Shown: positions 25,107 through 33,771, numbered from the stretch's first letter. The stretch: 37,394 bases of DNA from an uncultured Sphingorhabdus sp. (GCF_937872355.1 NZ_CALMSV010000062.1:1-37394), one strand, 5' to 3'. Notes: generated by a model from the letters alone, not told the origin. Numbers and translations are program-made.

Positions 25107-26532
25107 GTTCAAACGAACAATTGCCCTCCTCCTTGCCTGCACGCTTCCGTTGCAAAGCGTTTCCGCCGATGTCGGAAGCTCGATGGATTCGTTCCTCAAC
25201 GATGTAGGGGGCGCTGCCAATATCAACGGACCAAGCGCCTATCAGGGCCAGTCGGCAGGCTATTACAGCCTTGGTAACGTCTGGACGCGTTTCCCGCAAA
25301 AGACCACGAACATCGCCAATCTGCAGCTGCCGCGCGCCCGCGCCGGCTGCGGCGGCATCGATATTTTCGCAGGCAGCTTCAGCTTCATCAACGCAAGCGA
25401 GATCGTTGCGATGCTCAAAGCCGTTGCCAACAATGCGGTCGGTTTTGCCTTCAGTCTCGCCATCGACACGGTCTGTCCTGAATGCTCGAAGATCATGCAG
25501 GAGTTCAGCCAGAAGGCGCAGCTGATGAACAATCTCAACATCAACAGCTGCGAGATGGCCCAAGGTCTGGTCGGCGGCATCTGGCCAAAGGGCGATCTTG
25601 CCGACAAGGCGATCTGTGAGGCCATCGGCAATTCTGAAGGGATTTTCACCGACTATGCTGCGGCCAAACATGGCTGCGGAACGCGCGGCCAACGCACCAG
25701 CACAACCGAACAGGGTGCGGGCAAATATGATGATGTGAACAGCGGGGTCCCGCGCAACTACACCTGGACGATCCTTAAAAAGTCCGCCTTCTTTTCGCCG
25801 GGTGGCAGCTTCGACCGCGAGCTTGCCGAATATGCGATGACGCTCATCGGCACGATCATCTATGTGCCGCCCAAGGATGAAGAGCCGGGCAAGTTCATTC
25901 CCTTTGCAGGCGATGCCTCATCGACGCTGGTCACCGCGCTTTTGGATGGCACGCAAGGCCAGCCAGTCAGGATATTCGAATGCGACGAGCCCGATAAATG
26001 TCTCAATCCCACCTTCAAAACGCTCAGTCTCCCAACCTCCAAGGCGCTGCGGCCACGGGTCGCCGCGCTTATCGAGGGTATGGTCGATGCCATCCGGACC
26101 GATAGCGCGATAAGCGAAGCGCAAAAGGAGCTGCTCCAGGTCGCGTCGATCCCGCTCTACAAGATATTGACCGTACAGGCGGCTTATGGCCGCGGCATGC
26201 CGACCGACGATCGCGAAACACTGGCCGAGATTGCGAGCGTCGATCTGCTCTTTGCCGTTCTGGACCGGATCGTGGGCGAAGCCGGCCGTTCGATGTCGAG
26301 CTTCATCGGCGCCGATGAAGCCAAGATCGCGATGTGGCAGGGACAGGTCAACGCCGTGCGCCAGAGCCTCGCTGACCGGCAGGCCAACACCCATTTGCGG
26401 GTAGGTGCCATCATGCAGATCATCGAGAAGACGGCCTTCATCGAGAATGTGCTCGCCGCCTCGATGTCGCCCGGCATGGCGGCTTCGCTCGACTGGTCGC
26501 GCGCCGTCCAAAGCCGCGGCCTCGCCCAATAG
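25096..26532 (+). CDS. traH: F-type conjugation protein TraH
   Basis: The protein has 478 residues with a signal peptide (LLLACTLPLQSVSADV). It has the TraH pattern: SMDSFLNDVGGAANINGP, an aromatic YYSLGNVWTRFP stretch, then RAGCGGIDIFAGSFSFINA, followed by DTVCPECSKIMQEFSQKAQ and NINSCEMAQGLVGG, and a helical C-terminal half. TraH is a periplasmic/outer-membrane-associated pilus-assembly protein that works with TraF, TraU, TraW and TrbC. Conserved cysteines imply disulfides. It starts within the end of traF and precedes traG by 26 bp. Confidence 0.95.
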   Translation: MIIRFKRTIALLLACTLPLQSVSADVGSSMDSFLNDVGGAANINGPSAYQGQSAGYYSLGNVWTRFPQKTTNIANLQLPRARAGCGGIDIFAGSFSFINASEIVAMLKAVANNAVGFAFSLAIDTVCPECSKIMQEFSQKAQLMNNLNINSCEMAQGLVGGIWPKGDLADKAICEAIGNSEGIFTDYAAAKHGCGTRGQRTSTTEQGAGKYDDVNSGVPRNYTWTILKKSAFFSPGGSFDRELAEYAMTLIGTIIYVPPKDEEPGKFIPFAGDASSTLVTALLDGTQGQPVRIFECDEPDKCLNPTFKTLSLPTSKALRPRVAALIEGMVDAIRTDSAISEAQKELLQVASIPLYKILTVQAAYGRGMPTDDRETLAEIASVDLLFAVLDRIVGEAGRSMSSFIGADEAKIAMWQGQVNAVRQSLADRQANTHLRVGAIMQIIEKTAFIENVLAASMSPGMAASLDWSRAVQSRGLAQ

Positions 26533-26558
26533 CCTCCAATATCGCGGGAAGAACGAAC

Positions 26559-29273
26559 ATGGTCGAAGTCTTTACGGTCGGTGGCGGCGACTATCTGGTC
26601 AACATCTTCAACGCCGTTTCCGCATGGACCGGCAATGGCGGCTATAAGAGCCTGCTGCAGGTGGTAATGGTGATGGGGCTTGCCTTCTCGGCGCTGACCC
26701 TTGCCTTCAACCAGGATTGGCGGGCTTGGATCAACTGGTTTCTGGGTGCGACCTTGATGTACAGTTGCCTGATGGTGCCAAGGCTCGATGTCCAGGTGAC
26801 CGACCGTCTCAATCCCGGTCTTGCACCATCTCAAGTCAGCAATGTACCACTGGGCCTCGCGCTGATGGCAAGCTTTACGAGCCAGATTGGCGATTATCTT
26901 ACCGGTTCGGCCGAAGTGGTGTTCGCCCTCCCCGGTGATCTCAATTACTCCAAAAACGGCATGATCTACGGCGCACGGCTCTATGATGCGACGCGGTCGC
27001 TGCGGATTTCCGATCCGGAATTTGCCGCCAATCTCGACGAGCATTTCCGGCAATGCGTGTTCTACGATGTGCTGCTCGGCCGCTATTCGATGAAAGCGCT
27101 CGCCGAAAGCAATGACATCTGGACCACCATCGCGCCGGGAAGCCAGGCCCGCGCACAGCGTTTCCTCACCCGCGACACCAATAGCGGCCAAGTGACGGCC
27201 AACATCATTACCTGCCGCGAAGCCTATACCAACCTCAACGGCCAATGGAACGGGCTCATAGATTCCATGGGAACGGTGTTCGGGCGGCAGCTTTATCCCA
27301 ACCAGACAGCTGCGCTTGCCAAAGCCAAACTCTTTACCGACCTTCCCGTCGCCTACCAATATCTTTCCGGAGTTTCGACGAGCGCGACCGATATCTTCAA
27401 GCAGACGCTCACCATCAACGCGATGAGCCAGGCGATGCATTCGATGTCGGCGTCGAGCGGTGCCGGCAATGTCGATGTCTATGCGCAGACCCGCGCCGAT
27501 ATCCAGACAGAGCGCACCTATAGCTCGATCGCCAATAACGCCATGAAATGGATTCCGCTGCTCAATGTCGTGCTGACGGTGTTATTCTATGCGCTGTTCC
27601 CGGTGCTGTTCCCGCTGTTCCTGATGCCCAAGACCGGACCGCTTGCATTGAAGGGCTATGTCACGGGCTTCTTCTACCTTGCCGCTTGGGGGCCGCTTTT
27701 TGTCATCCTCCATATGATGCTGATGCTCAAAGGTGCGGCTGACATGAGCGCGGTTGCGAGCAGCAATGGTCTGACGCTCGCAAGCTTTACCGGCATGGCC
27801 GACGTGAATTCCGACATCGGCATATTGGCTGGCTATCTGGTTGCTTCGGTGCCATTTCTGGCAGGCGGGGTCGCCAAGGGGGCTATGGCGATCTCGCACC
27901 ATGCAACAAGCTACCTCAATCCGAGCCAGAATGCGGCTGAAGAAGCAGCGCGCGAAGCGAGTACCGGCAATGTCTCGCTCGGCAATAGCAGCATCGAGAG
28001 TTCGATTGTGCTTTCGCGCCAGTTTGGACAAGGCACGGTGGCACCGTCCTTCACTTACGGATCGGCCCAGACGCGCGGCTATAGCGACAATGGCACGCAA
28101 ACGACGAGTTTCCCGCAAGGCAGCTTCGACCAGCTCCCGACATCGAGCTATCCTTTCACGCCAACATTGGGCCAGGAGTTCACCTCTCGGCTTTCAACAA
28201 TGGCGAGCCAGGCACGCGGCAACAGCGAAACCTTCTCGAATATGGCACAGCAATCGACCGCAAGCGCGGTCACGCGATTCAACGAACTGCGAAACCAGTT
28301 CAGCAAGGGCAGCAGCTTCGAGACCGCAAGCGGACAGTCGAATTCGGACAGCATCCAGTCCGCATTCAACGAGGTCGACCAGGCATCCAAGTCGCTGCAA
28401 CGCCAATATGGCCTGTCGCGCCGCGCAGCCGATGACATTACCACTTCTTGGTTCCTGAACGGTGAAGCCTCGGCTGGTCTCGGTGTTGATTTTGGTCCTG
28501 CGAAGCTAGGCGTTGCCGCAAAGGGAGGCCGCAATCAGTCGTGGACTGATTCCGACATCGGCATCGCTTCCGAAGACCGTTCTCGTGTCATGGGAAGCCT
28601 CAAGCAAATTTCGGACAGCCGCAACTGGTCAAGTGCGCGCGACAGCTTTGTGCGAACGGTCAGCACATCGACAAGCTCATCGGTCTCGACGAGTGCAAAT
28701 GGCATGAACACGTCGTTGACAGAAGCACAGAGCTATACGCGCGAAGCCCGGCGTGCGGAGGAAATTGCCAACCGCCTTGAAAATCAGGCATCGTTCTTTG
28801 AGGGCAGCAGTGCAGCTGGCAACCTCAATCTTTCGCAAGCTTATAGGGAATGGGGCATGGGCGAGATCGAGCGTAATAGGGACTTTTACGGCAATGCGCG
28901 GTTCGACGACATCGCTTTCCAGCTCAGTGCCGAAGGCCAAGAACTGCAAGCCAAGTTCATCGACAGCTACGCAGGTGAGGTACGCGATGGCATCGAAGAT
29001 AAGCTGGTTCTGGCCCCCGGACCGGCCGTCTCAAAACCTGGCATAGGCTCAGAGAAGGATGTCCGAGCAAAATATCAAGGGGGCGCTCGAACCAGCAATC
29101 CATTGGGCAGCAAGCGCGCTAGGACCTATCTTGCAGACGAAGTTGATGATGCTCAGTCATCGGGACGCAAGCGCATCGATACAATCAAGGGCTATCTAGA
29201 AGGAACGACAAAGAGCGCAAAGGGTGCCAGCGCGGAAGCAGCCGACGAAGTGAAAGAATGGAAACCACGTTAA
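26559..29273 (+). CDS. traG: F-type conjugation protein TraG (pilus assembly, mating-pair stabilisation, exclusion target)
   Basis: The protein has 904 residues, close to F TraG (about 940). The N-terminal half is the membrane domain: segments near 27-48 (LLQVVMVMGLAFSALTLAF) and 55-70, and later ones at about 335-400 (VVLTVLFYALFPVLFPLFLM, GFFYLAAWGPLFVILHMMLM) and 430-450. The C-terminal half is a soluble Ser/Thr/Asn/Gln-rich helical region (SSSVSTSANGMNTSLTEAQS) like the periplasmic TraG domain. In F this domain stabilises mating pairs and is recognised by the recipient's entry-exclusion protein. It is the last gene of the operon. Its TAA stop overlaps the stop of a small gene on the other strand, and no terminator is seen after it. 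Confidence 0.93.
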   Translation: MVEVFTVGGGDYLVNIFNAVSAWTGNGGYKSLLQVVMVMGLAFSALTLAFNQDWRAWINWFLGATLMYSCLMVPRLDVQVTDRLNPGLAPSQVSNVPLGLALMASFTSQIGDYLTGSAEVVFALPGDLNYSKNGMIYGARLYDATRSLRISDPEFAANLDEHFRQCVFYDVLLGRYSMKALAESNDIWTTIAPGSQARAQRFLTRDTNSGQVTANIITCREAYTNLNGQWNGLIDSMGTVFGRQLYPNQTAALAKAKLFTDLPVAYQYLSGVSTSATDIFKQTLTINAMSQAMHSMSASSGAGNVDVYAQTRADIQTERTYSSIANNAMKWIPLLNVVLTVLFYALFPVLFPLFLMPKTGPLALKGYVTGFFYLAAWGPLFVILHMMLMLKGAADMSAVASSNGLTLASFTGMADVNSDIGILAGYLVASVPFLAGGVAKGAMAISHHATSYLNPSQNAAEEAAREASTGNVSLGNSSIESSIVLSRQFGQGTVAPSFTYGSAQTRGYSDNGTQTTSFPQGSFDQLPTSSYPFTPTLGQEFTSRLSTMASQARGNSETFSNMAQQSTASAVTRFNELRNQFSKGSSFETASGQSNSDSIQSAFNEVDQASKSLQRQYGLSRRAADDITTSWFLNGEASAGLGVDFGPAKLGVAAKGGRNQSWTDSDIGIASEDRSRVMGSLKQISDSRNWSSARDSFVRTVSTSTSSSVSTSANGMNTSLTEAQSYTREARRAEEIANRLENQASFFEGSSAAGNLNLSQAYREWGMGEIERNRDFYGNARFDDIAFQLSAEGQELQAKFIDSYAGEVRDGIEDKLVLAPGPAVSKPGIGSEKDVRAKYQGGARTSNPLGSKRARTYLADEVDDAQSSGRKRIDTIKGYLEGTTKSAKGASAEAADEVKEWKPR

Positions 29274-29497
29274 CGCGATAGTTCACTGACGATTACAAAG
29301 ACCATAAAAGCGACGATTGCAGCGATGGAAACGACAATTCCGGTGCGGCTCCATGGATCGGCCCATGCCTTTCGAAACCTGTACTCGGTCAGTCGATTTT
29401 CAGAGATTGCCTGATCAATTTCGGTTAGGCCTGCCCACTCAGGCTTGGATGACGACGGGTTTGTGTCTTGCTTCGGATTGTTCGCAGGTTCGTCCAT
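29270..29497 (-). CDS. Small single-pass membrane protein convergent with traG
   Basis: Not recognised. The protein has 75 residues: a hydrophilic Asn/Pro/Ser-rich N-terminus, a charged helix (TEIDQAISENRLTEYRFRKAW), and one membrane segment at about 53-71 (GIVVSIAAIVAFMVFVIV) ending SELSR. It has a good ribosome-binding site (AAGGAGAA) and a near-consensus promoter 56-84 bp upstream of the ATG. Its stop overlaps the traG stop in the palindrome GTTAAC. Position next to traG, small size and independent expression match entry-exclusion proteins in other F-like and SXT-like elements, but there is no sequence resemblance to a known family I can name. Other options are a small toxin or stress protein. 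Confidence 0.7.
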   Translation of the reverse strand: MDEPANNPKQDTNPSSSKPEWAGLTEIDQAISENRLTEYRFRKAWADPWSRTGIVVSIAAIVAFMVFVIVSELSR

Positions 29498-29552
29498 TTC
29501 AATTCTCCTTCACCCGCCACCTCGGCAAAACTCCCCTCTGCTTCCTGCCGCT

Positions 29553-29581
29553 ATAGTACACTGCGTCCATTTCCTTGTCAG
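29553..29581 (-). promoter_or_regulatory. Sigma70-type promoter of the small convergent membrane gene
   Basis: On the minus strand CTGACA (29576-29581) and TACTAT (29553-29558) are separated by exactly 17 bp, one mismatch from consensus at -35 and two at -10. It lies 56-84 bp upstream of the ATG at 29497. Transcription would run on antisense into the end of traG because no terminator is seen after the small gene. Confidence 0.65.
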
Positions 29582-29794
29582 TCGCATTCTGTGGTCACAG
29601 CACTTTCAATTTCGCAGCGCTTTCGGCCGACAGGCGTAAATAGCTATGCACGCTGCCACGTCGGTCATGCTCGCGCAGCGAGCCCACAGAAAGCGGCGCC
29701 CTTGCACGGCGAGACGAAGCTGGCCGCCCTGCGCGCGGGCGTGTGCGCCAGCAGGCGGCCAGCAAGGAAAGAGGCAAGAGTGCCAGCGGGTCAG

Positions 29795-29839
29795 CACAAA
29801 AACACCGCGCCCTGTCCGAACCTGCGAGGACAGAGCGCG
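29795..29839 (-). terminator. Strong rho-independent terminator closing the nar-moa operon
   Basis: On the minus strand a 12-bp stem (29828-29839 with 29806-29817, one G-T wobble) and 10-base loop is followed by GTGTTTTTGTG. It lies about 160 bp past the moaB stop and is the first terminator after the operon. Confidence 0.85.
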
Positions 29840-29997
29840 TCGTTCAATTATCCCGCTCAATCATCACTGGCAGGTCGGGTATTGGCCGCGTTCGGACATA
29901 GATGGCAGCAAAAAAGATGCCCTCGTTTACGCTGAATGCGACATTCGTTGGCGCCACCACGCCGTCGTGCGAACCTGGCAAATGATAATCGCCTTCA

Positions 29998-30540
29998 TTA
30001 TGAACAAACCTCGCGCAGCCGTGGCAAGGCGCCTGCGATCGAACAGGGCTTGTGGCGGCTGTCGAATTCCAGTTCGAGCAGGCCGTCCCAGGCATCGCGA
30101 CAGGCACCGGTCGATCCCGGGACGCAGAAAATGAAGCTGTCGTCCGCCTGCCCGGCAAAGGCGCGTGATTGCATTGCGGCGACGCCTACCGTTTGCAGGC
30201 TCTTTTGCTGGAAAGCGATAGCGAACCCGTCCATTTCGCGGCGCAGCAACGGCTTGACGGCTTCTGGCGTATTGTCGCGCGGGGAAAATCCTGTGCCACC
30301 GGTGGTAAGTATGATTTCGATTTCGGGATTGGCAATCCAGCCCTTGAGGGTTGCTTGAATTGCGTCAATTTCGTCACGGACGACAGCGCGGTCGATCAGT
30401 CTGTGCCCGGCTCCAGTTAATCGCTCGACAAACAGCGCTCCCGATGTGTCGGTTTCGTCGTTGCGCGTGTCCGAAATGGTCAGCACCGCCATGCCGAGCG
30501 GGTAAAAAGGTAAGCTTTCGTCTATTCCTGCCATATTCAT
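29998..30540 (-). CDS. moaB: Molybdenum cofactor biosynthesis protein MoaB
   Basis: The protein has 180 residues of the MoaB/Mog family, which bind molybdopterin and adenylylate it before metal insertion. Visible motifs are AVLTISDTRNDETDTSG at the N-terminus, IILTTGGTGFSPRDNTPEAV as the molybdopterin-binding loop, and IFCVPGSTGACRDAWDGLL near the end. The ATG at 30540 overlaps the moaA stop by 4 bp; an alternative ATG two codons later is possible. It is the last gene of the nar-moa operon and gives the nitrate reductase its own supply of cofactor enzyme. Confidence 0.95.
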   Translation of the reverse strand: MNMAGIDESLPFYPLGMAVLTISDTRNDETDTSGALFVERLTGAGHRLIDRAVVRDEIDAIQATLKGWIANPEIEIILTTGGTGFSPRDNTPEAVKPLLRREMDGFAIAFQQKSLQTVGVAAMQSRAFAGQADDSFIFCVPGSTGACRDAWDGLLELEFDSRHKPCSIAGALPRLREVCS

Positions 30541-31550
30541 CCACCAATAGATGCGAGATGTGGGGTCGCACCGCTGTTGCCTTGATGCAGCAAGTGCGCC
30601 GGAGCCTTGGTCGTGACCAGCCGCTGCAATCGTGCGTTCAGTTCGTCTTTCTGGCTATCCTGCTGCAACAGCGGTCGTAGGTCGATACCTGCATCTCCGA
30701 ACAGGCACAGATGCAGTTTCCCCGTCGCCGAAACGCGTAGCCGGTTGCAGCTAGCGCAGAAATCCTTCGAATAGGGTGCGATGATGCCAATACGGCCTAG
30801 CCCATCAGGATTGGCATATTCAATCGCTGGCCCTGCTCCGGCCTGCCGAGCCTGCTTTTGCCAACCGAGCGCCTCAAGCTGCTCACTGATATAGGTGCCC
30901 GGAAGATGATGCGCCGCGAAATAGCCCGGGTTGTCATTGGTACGCATCACTTCGATAAAACGCAGGGTAAGGCCATGCTCGACGACGAAGGCCAGGAAAT
31001 CATCCAGCTCATCGTCGTTCAGTCCCTTGAGCAGCACCGAGTTCAGCTTGACCGACGACATGCCCGCGGCACGGCAGGCGGCAATGCCTTCTAGGATCTC
31101 GCCTAACCGGTCGTGACCTGTAATAGCACGGAAACGCTGAGGTTGCAGAGAATCCATACTGATGTTGATCGCGCCTATCCCTGCATCGGCAAAGCTTTGC
31201 GCCCGCTCCGTCAGTCGGTAGCCATTGGTGGTAACTGCAACTTTTCGGATGCCTTGTATGTCAGTGATTGTTCGTGCAATCTCCAGAAATTCTCGCCTCA
31301 AGGTCGGCTCGCCACCGGTAAGACGCACCTTCCAGAGGCCGAGTTCGGCGAACGCCCCCACCAGCCTGCGGATTTCGTCAATCGACAAATTTGCGGGCGC
31401 GCCTTTTGCTTTGCGGTAGCCATCGGGCAGGCAATAGCTGCAGCGGAAATTGCAGACATCGGTCAATGACAGACGGAGATATTCGAAGCGACGACCATGG
31501 CGATCCGCCAGTCTCGCCTCGCCAGCATCTGGGGTCTCAATTTTACTCAT
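30537..31550 (-). CDS. moaA: GTP 3',8-cyclase MoaA (radical SAM, molybdenum cofactor step 1)
   Basis: The protein has 337 residues. The radical-SAM cluster motif CNFRCSYC is at Cys33, Cys37 and Cys40; LTGGEPTLR follows. The second [4Fe-4S] site is built from FCASCNRLRVSATGKLHLC. The protein ends in the conserved double glycine (IGG) needed for activity. MoaA turns GTP into the cyclic precursor of molybdopterin together with MoaC, which is not in the window. It overlaps moaB and the prolyl-isomerase gene by 4 bp each. Confidence 0.97.
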   Translation of the reverse strand: MSKIETPDAGEARLADRHGRRFEYLRLSLTDVCNFRCSYCLPDGYRKAKGAPANLSIDEIRRLVGAFAELGLWKVRLTGGEPTLRREFLEIARTITDIQGIRKVAVTTNGYRLTERAQSFADAGIGAINISMDSLQPQRFRAITGHDRLGEILEGIAACRAAGMSSVKLNSVLLKGLNDDELDDFLAFVVEHGLTLRFIEVMRTNDNPGYFAAHHLPGTYISEQLEALGWQKQARQAGAGPAIEYANPDGLGRIGIIAPYSKDFCASCNRLRVSATGKLHLCLFGDAGIDLRPLLQQDSQKDELNARLQRLVTTKAPAHLLHQGNSGATPHLASIGG

Positions 31551-32359
31551 TGCACAAGCGGGCCGTCGGCTCCCCCGATGTCAATGCCTTCGACCTTTGC
31601 CTGCGATGCCAGTATCGCTAGATATTGCGCGACTGCTCGGCGCCAGCTTGCTTCCTCCAGATATTGGGCAATCTTGTCGCGCACTAGCTCCAGCGGTATT
31701 TGTTCGCCAACAATGCGGCGACCAGCGCGAATGACATGGACGCCGAAACGCGTCTTGACCGGTTCCGGGTGCAGTTCACCTTCGCCAAGATCGAACAAGA
31801 CATCCTCGAACTCCTTGACGGTCTGTCCCGGCCCGATCTGGCCCAGATTGCCGCCCTGTTCTCTTGAAGGGCATGCCGAATGCTTGAGTGCCAATTCGGA
31901 GAAACGTCCGGGCTCCGTCATCAATGCCCGTATCGCCATGCGTGCATCACCGGTTGCCAGCCCATAGGCCAGACCATCGTCGGGCGAGGCCGAAAAAAGG
32001 ATATGTTCGGCCTCAACCAATGTTGGCGAGGTGAAGCGATCGGCATGGCGTTCGTAAAAGCGCTGGATCGTTGCCTCATCGGCGTTCGGACAGCGAACCT
32101 CCTGTTCGAGCAACGCCTCGATCCGGGCATCCTCGTCAGCCAGCTTGCGACCCTCTGCATCGACCAACCCAACGCTCATAATCTCAAGCCTATCAGCCTC
32201 GTCGAGCAATAACTGACGGAATACCAGAGCGCGTGTAGCAGCCTCCCAAGCCGTATCGGCATCCGGCGCAGGGTGGTTCTGAACTTCGGCGCTTATGGCC
32301 GCAGCACTGATCTCGCAACCGTTCACTGACACCGGAGGGTGATCGAGTACCTCAGCCAT
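31547..32359 (-). CDS. Parvulin-type peptidyl-prolyl isomerase (NifM-like) of the nar operon
   Basis: The protein has 270 residues. The N-terminal part is helical (AATRALVFRQLLLDEADRLEI, as in SurA/NifM). The parvulin domain lies at about 110-215: VEAEHILFSASPDD, FSELALKHSACPSREQGGNLGQIGPGQTVKEFEDVLFDL, and TRFGVHVIRAGRRI. No signal peptide is seen, so it should act in the cytoplasm. Parvulins are repeatedly found beside narGHJI and probably help fold or mature the cytoplasmic NarGH complex (inference by analogy with NifM and nitrogenase). The start overlaps the narI stop by 8 bp and its stop overlaps moaA. Confidence 0.9.
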   Translation of the reverse strand: MAEVLDHPPVSVNGCEISAAAISAEVQNHPAPDADTAWEAATRALVFRQLLLDEADRLEIMSVGLVDAEGRKLADEDARIEALLEQEVRCPNADEATIQRFYERHADRFTSPTLVEAEHILFSASPDDGLAYGLATGDARMAIRALMTEPGRFSELALKHSACPSREQGGNLGQIGPGQTVKEFEDVLFDLGEGELHPEPVKTRFGVHVIRAGRRIVGEQIPLELVRDKIAQYLEEASWRRAVAQYLAILASQAKVEGIDIGGADGPLVQ

Positions 32360-33056
32360 GACGCACCCCCAGTTTGCGCGAGCGCACGACCTGATAACCG
32401 GGACGCCATATATAGCGGACCGGCGCCGACAGCATGTGAACCAGCCGCGTGAAGGGGAAGAGCAACAGGATGGTCAGGCCCAGAAACAGGTGCAGTTTGA
32501 AGATGATATGCGCGTCCGCGACATAGGAATCTGCATCGCCTTGGAAGGTGAAAATGCCTTGCGCCCAGTTCATGAATTTCACCATTTCATGCCCGTCGAG
32601 ATGATCTATCGACACTGGAATGGTGCTGAGGCCCAAGGCCAGTTGCAACCATAGGAGGACAAGGATCATGATGTCACTGAAACTCGAGGTTGCTCGGATG
32701 CGCGGATCGGTCAAACGGCGATGGAGGAGCAGGCTGGCACCAGCAAAGGCCAATATTCCAGCCACGCCACCAACAACGATGGCCATCACCTGCTTTGAGC
32801 CATGCGGAATGCCAAGGGCATCGAATATGGCGATGGGCGTCAGCAATCCTCCGGCGTGGCCGAAGAAAATGACCAGTACACCAGCGTGGAACAGCACCGA
32901 TCCCCACATCAATTGCTTGCGCCGCAAGAGCTGGCTGGAGCCTGATCGCCAGCTATAGGGTTCGCGATCATAACGGATGACCGACCCCAGACCGAGCACC
33001 GCCAGCGCGATATAGGGGTAGATGCCAAACAGGAGATGGTTGAGGAAATCGGCCAT
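32352..33056 (-). CDS. narI: Respiratory nitrate reductase gamma subunit NarI (cytochrome b)
   Basis: The protein has 234 residues with five membrane helices. It takes electrons from quinol and passes them through two b hemes to NarH. The four heme-ligand histidines are in place: His57 and His67 (FHAGVLVIFFGHAGG) and His189 and His207 (KLHLFLGLT and TRLVHM), equivalent to E. coli His56, 66, 187 and 205. It is one base downstream of narJ and overlaps the prolyl-isomerase gene. Confidence 0.97.
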   Translation of the reverse strand: MADFLNHLLFGIYPYIALAVLGLGSVIRYDREPYSWRSGSSQLLRRKQLMWGSVLFHAGVLVIFFGHAGGLLTPIAIFDALGIPHGSKQVMAIVVGGVAGILAFAGASLLLHRRLTDPRIRATSSFSDIMILVLLWLQLALGLSTIPVSIDHLDGHEMVKFMNWAQGIFTFQGDADSYVADAHIIFKLHLFLGLTILLLFPFTRLVHMLSAPVRYIWRPGYQVVRSRKLGVRHG

Positions 33057-33057
33057 G

Positions 33058-33771
33058 TCATAGGCTCCTTGGCGAAGAGGGAGGTGTGGCAGGTTCGAGC
33101 ATGCGACTCACCATCGCCTGCACTTGCGGGCAAGATGCCGCAGCATCCGGCGCAGTCGGAGCCATAGCCCCAAAAGTGATCTGCTCTTCCTCCCAGGCTG
33201 CATCAAGCGCTTCCAGATCATCAGGATCCTCAACCGCAACCATGTCTTCCGGCGCGACGCTCTGCCCGCCCGAAAGGTCGCGCAATATGGCCAGCAGTCC
33301 TGCATAATCGCTGCCGCGGCTTTCCAGCCTGCCGGCCAGTGTTGCGATAATCGTGCCGGGTTCGGCCAGCTCTGCCAGTGCTTCGTTACGCGGAAGGGTG
33401 GAGCAATATTCGAGGAACAGTGGCAGATAGTCAGGCAGTTCGTTGCTCGCCGGATCGAGCCCAGCAGCAATATAGCGGTCGCGCAGATCAACCATCGCCT
33501 GACCACGATCACGGCTTTCGCCATGCACATGCTCGAACAAGTGCAAGCTGTGCGTCCGTCCGCGATCAAAGGTTTCGACATAATGTTCCTGCAACGAAAT
33601 CAAGTCTCCGCCGGTCAGCCGGAACAGCAGGGGCTCCAGACGCAGCATCTGCTTTTCACTGACAATTTGTTCGCGCAGCAGCACGCGTCGGATTTCAGAA
33701 ACCGCAGCGCGCAGAGCTTCATCGGGATAATGGAGCAGCGCCGAAAGAGCGCGTAACGTGATAGTGCCCAT
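33058..33771 (-). CDS. narJ: Nitrate reductase assembly chaperone NarJ
   Basis: The protein has 237 residues from the ATG at 33771; the frame continues upstream inside narH, but MGTITLRALSALLHYPD is the usual NarJ start. The TorD/DmsD-type chaperone motif ETFDRGRTHSLHLFEHVHGESRDRGQAM is present, followed by LPDYLPLFLEYCS. NarJ binds the NarG N-terminus and controls molybdenum cofactor insertion and membrane docking; it is not part of the final enzyme. The C-terminus is acidic and proline-rich. The start overlaps the narH stop by one base. Confidence 0.96.
   Translation of the reverse strand: MGTITLRALSALLHYPDEALRAAVSEIRRVLLREQIVSEKQMLRLEPLLFRLTGGDLISLQEHYVETFDRGRTHSLHLFEHVHGESRDRGQAMVDLRDRYIAAGLDPASNELPDYLPLFLEYCSTLPRNEALAELAEPGTIIATLAGRLESRGSDYAGLLAILRDLSGGQSVAPEDMVAVEDPDDLEALDAAWEEEQITFGAMAPTAPDAAASCPQVQAMVSRMLEPATPPSSPRSL

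Larger units (their letters stand above)
29498..29997. other. 500-bp stretch without a convincing gene, at the tra/nar boundary
   Basis: It contains the promoter for the small membrane gene (29553-29581) and a strong minus-strand terminator (29795-29839). Two minus-strand frame tails have no supported start: one ends at 29595 (reads SYLRLSAESAAKLKVL), the other at 29844 (reads HDGVVAPTNVAFSVNEG and on to VMIERDN). Both look somewhat protein-like, so they may be 3' scraps of lost genes. The 29640-29780 part is clearly GC-rich. No att repeat or insertion sequence was seen. Confidence 0.45.

Noticed and set aside
26184-27440. A 418-codon minus-strand frame spanning the traH/traG boundary.
   Set aside because: Both traH and traG are clearly real on the other strand; this frame has no plausible domain.
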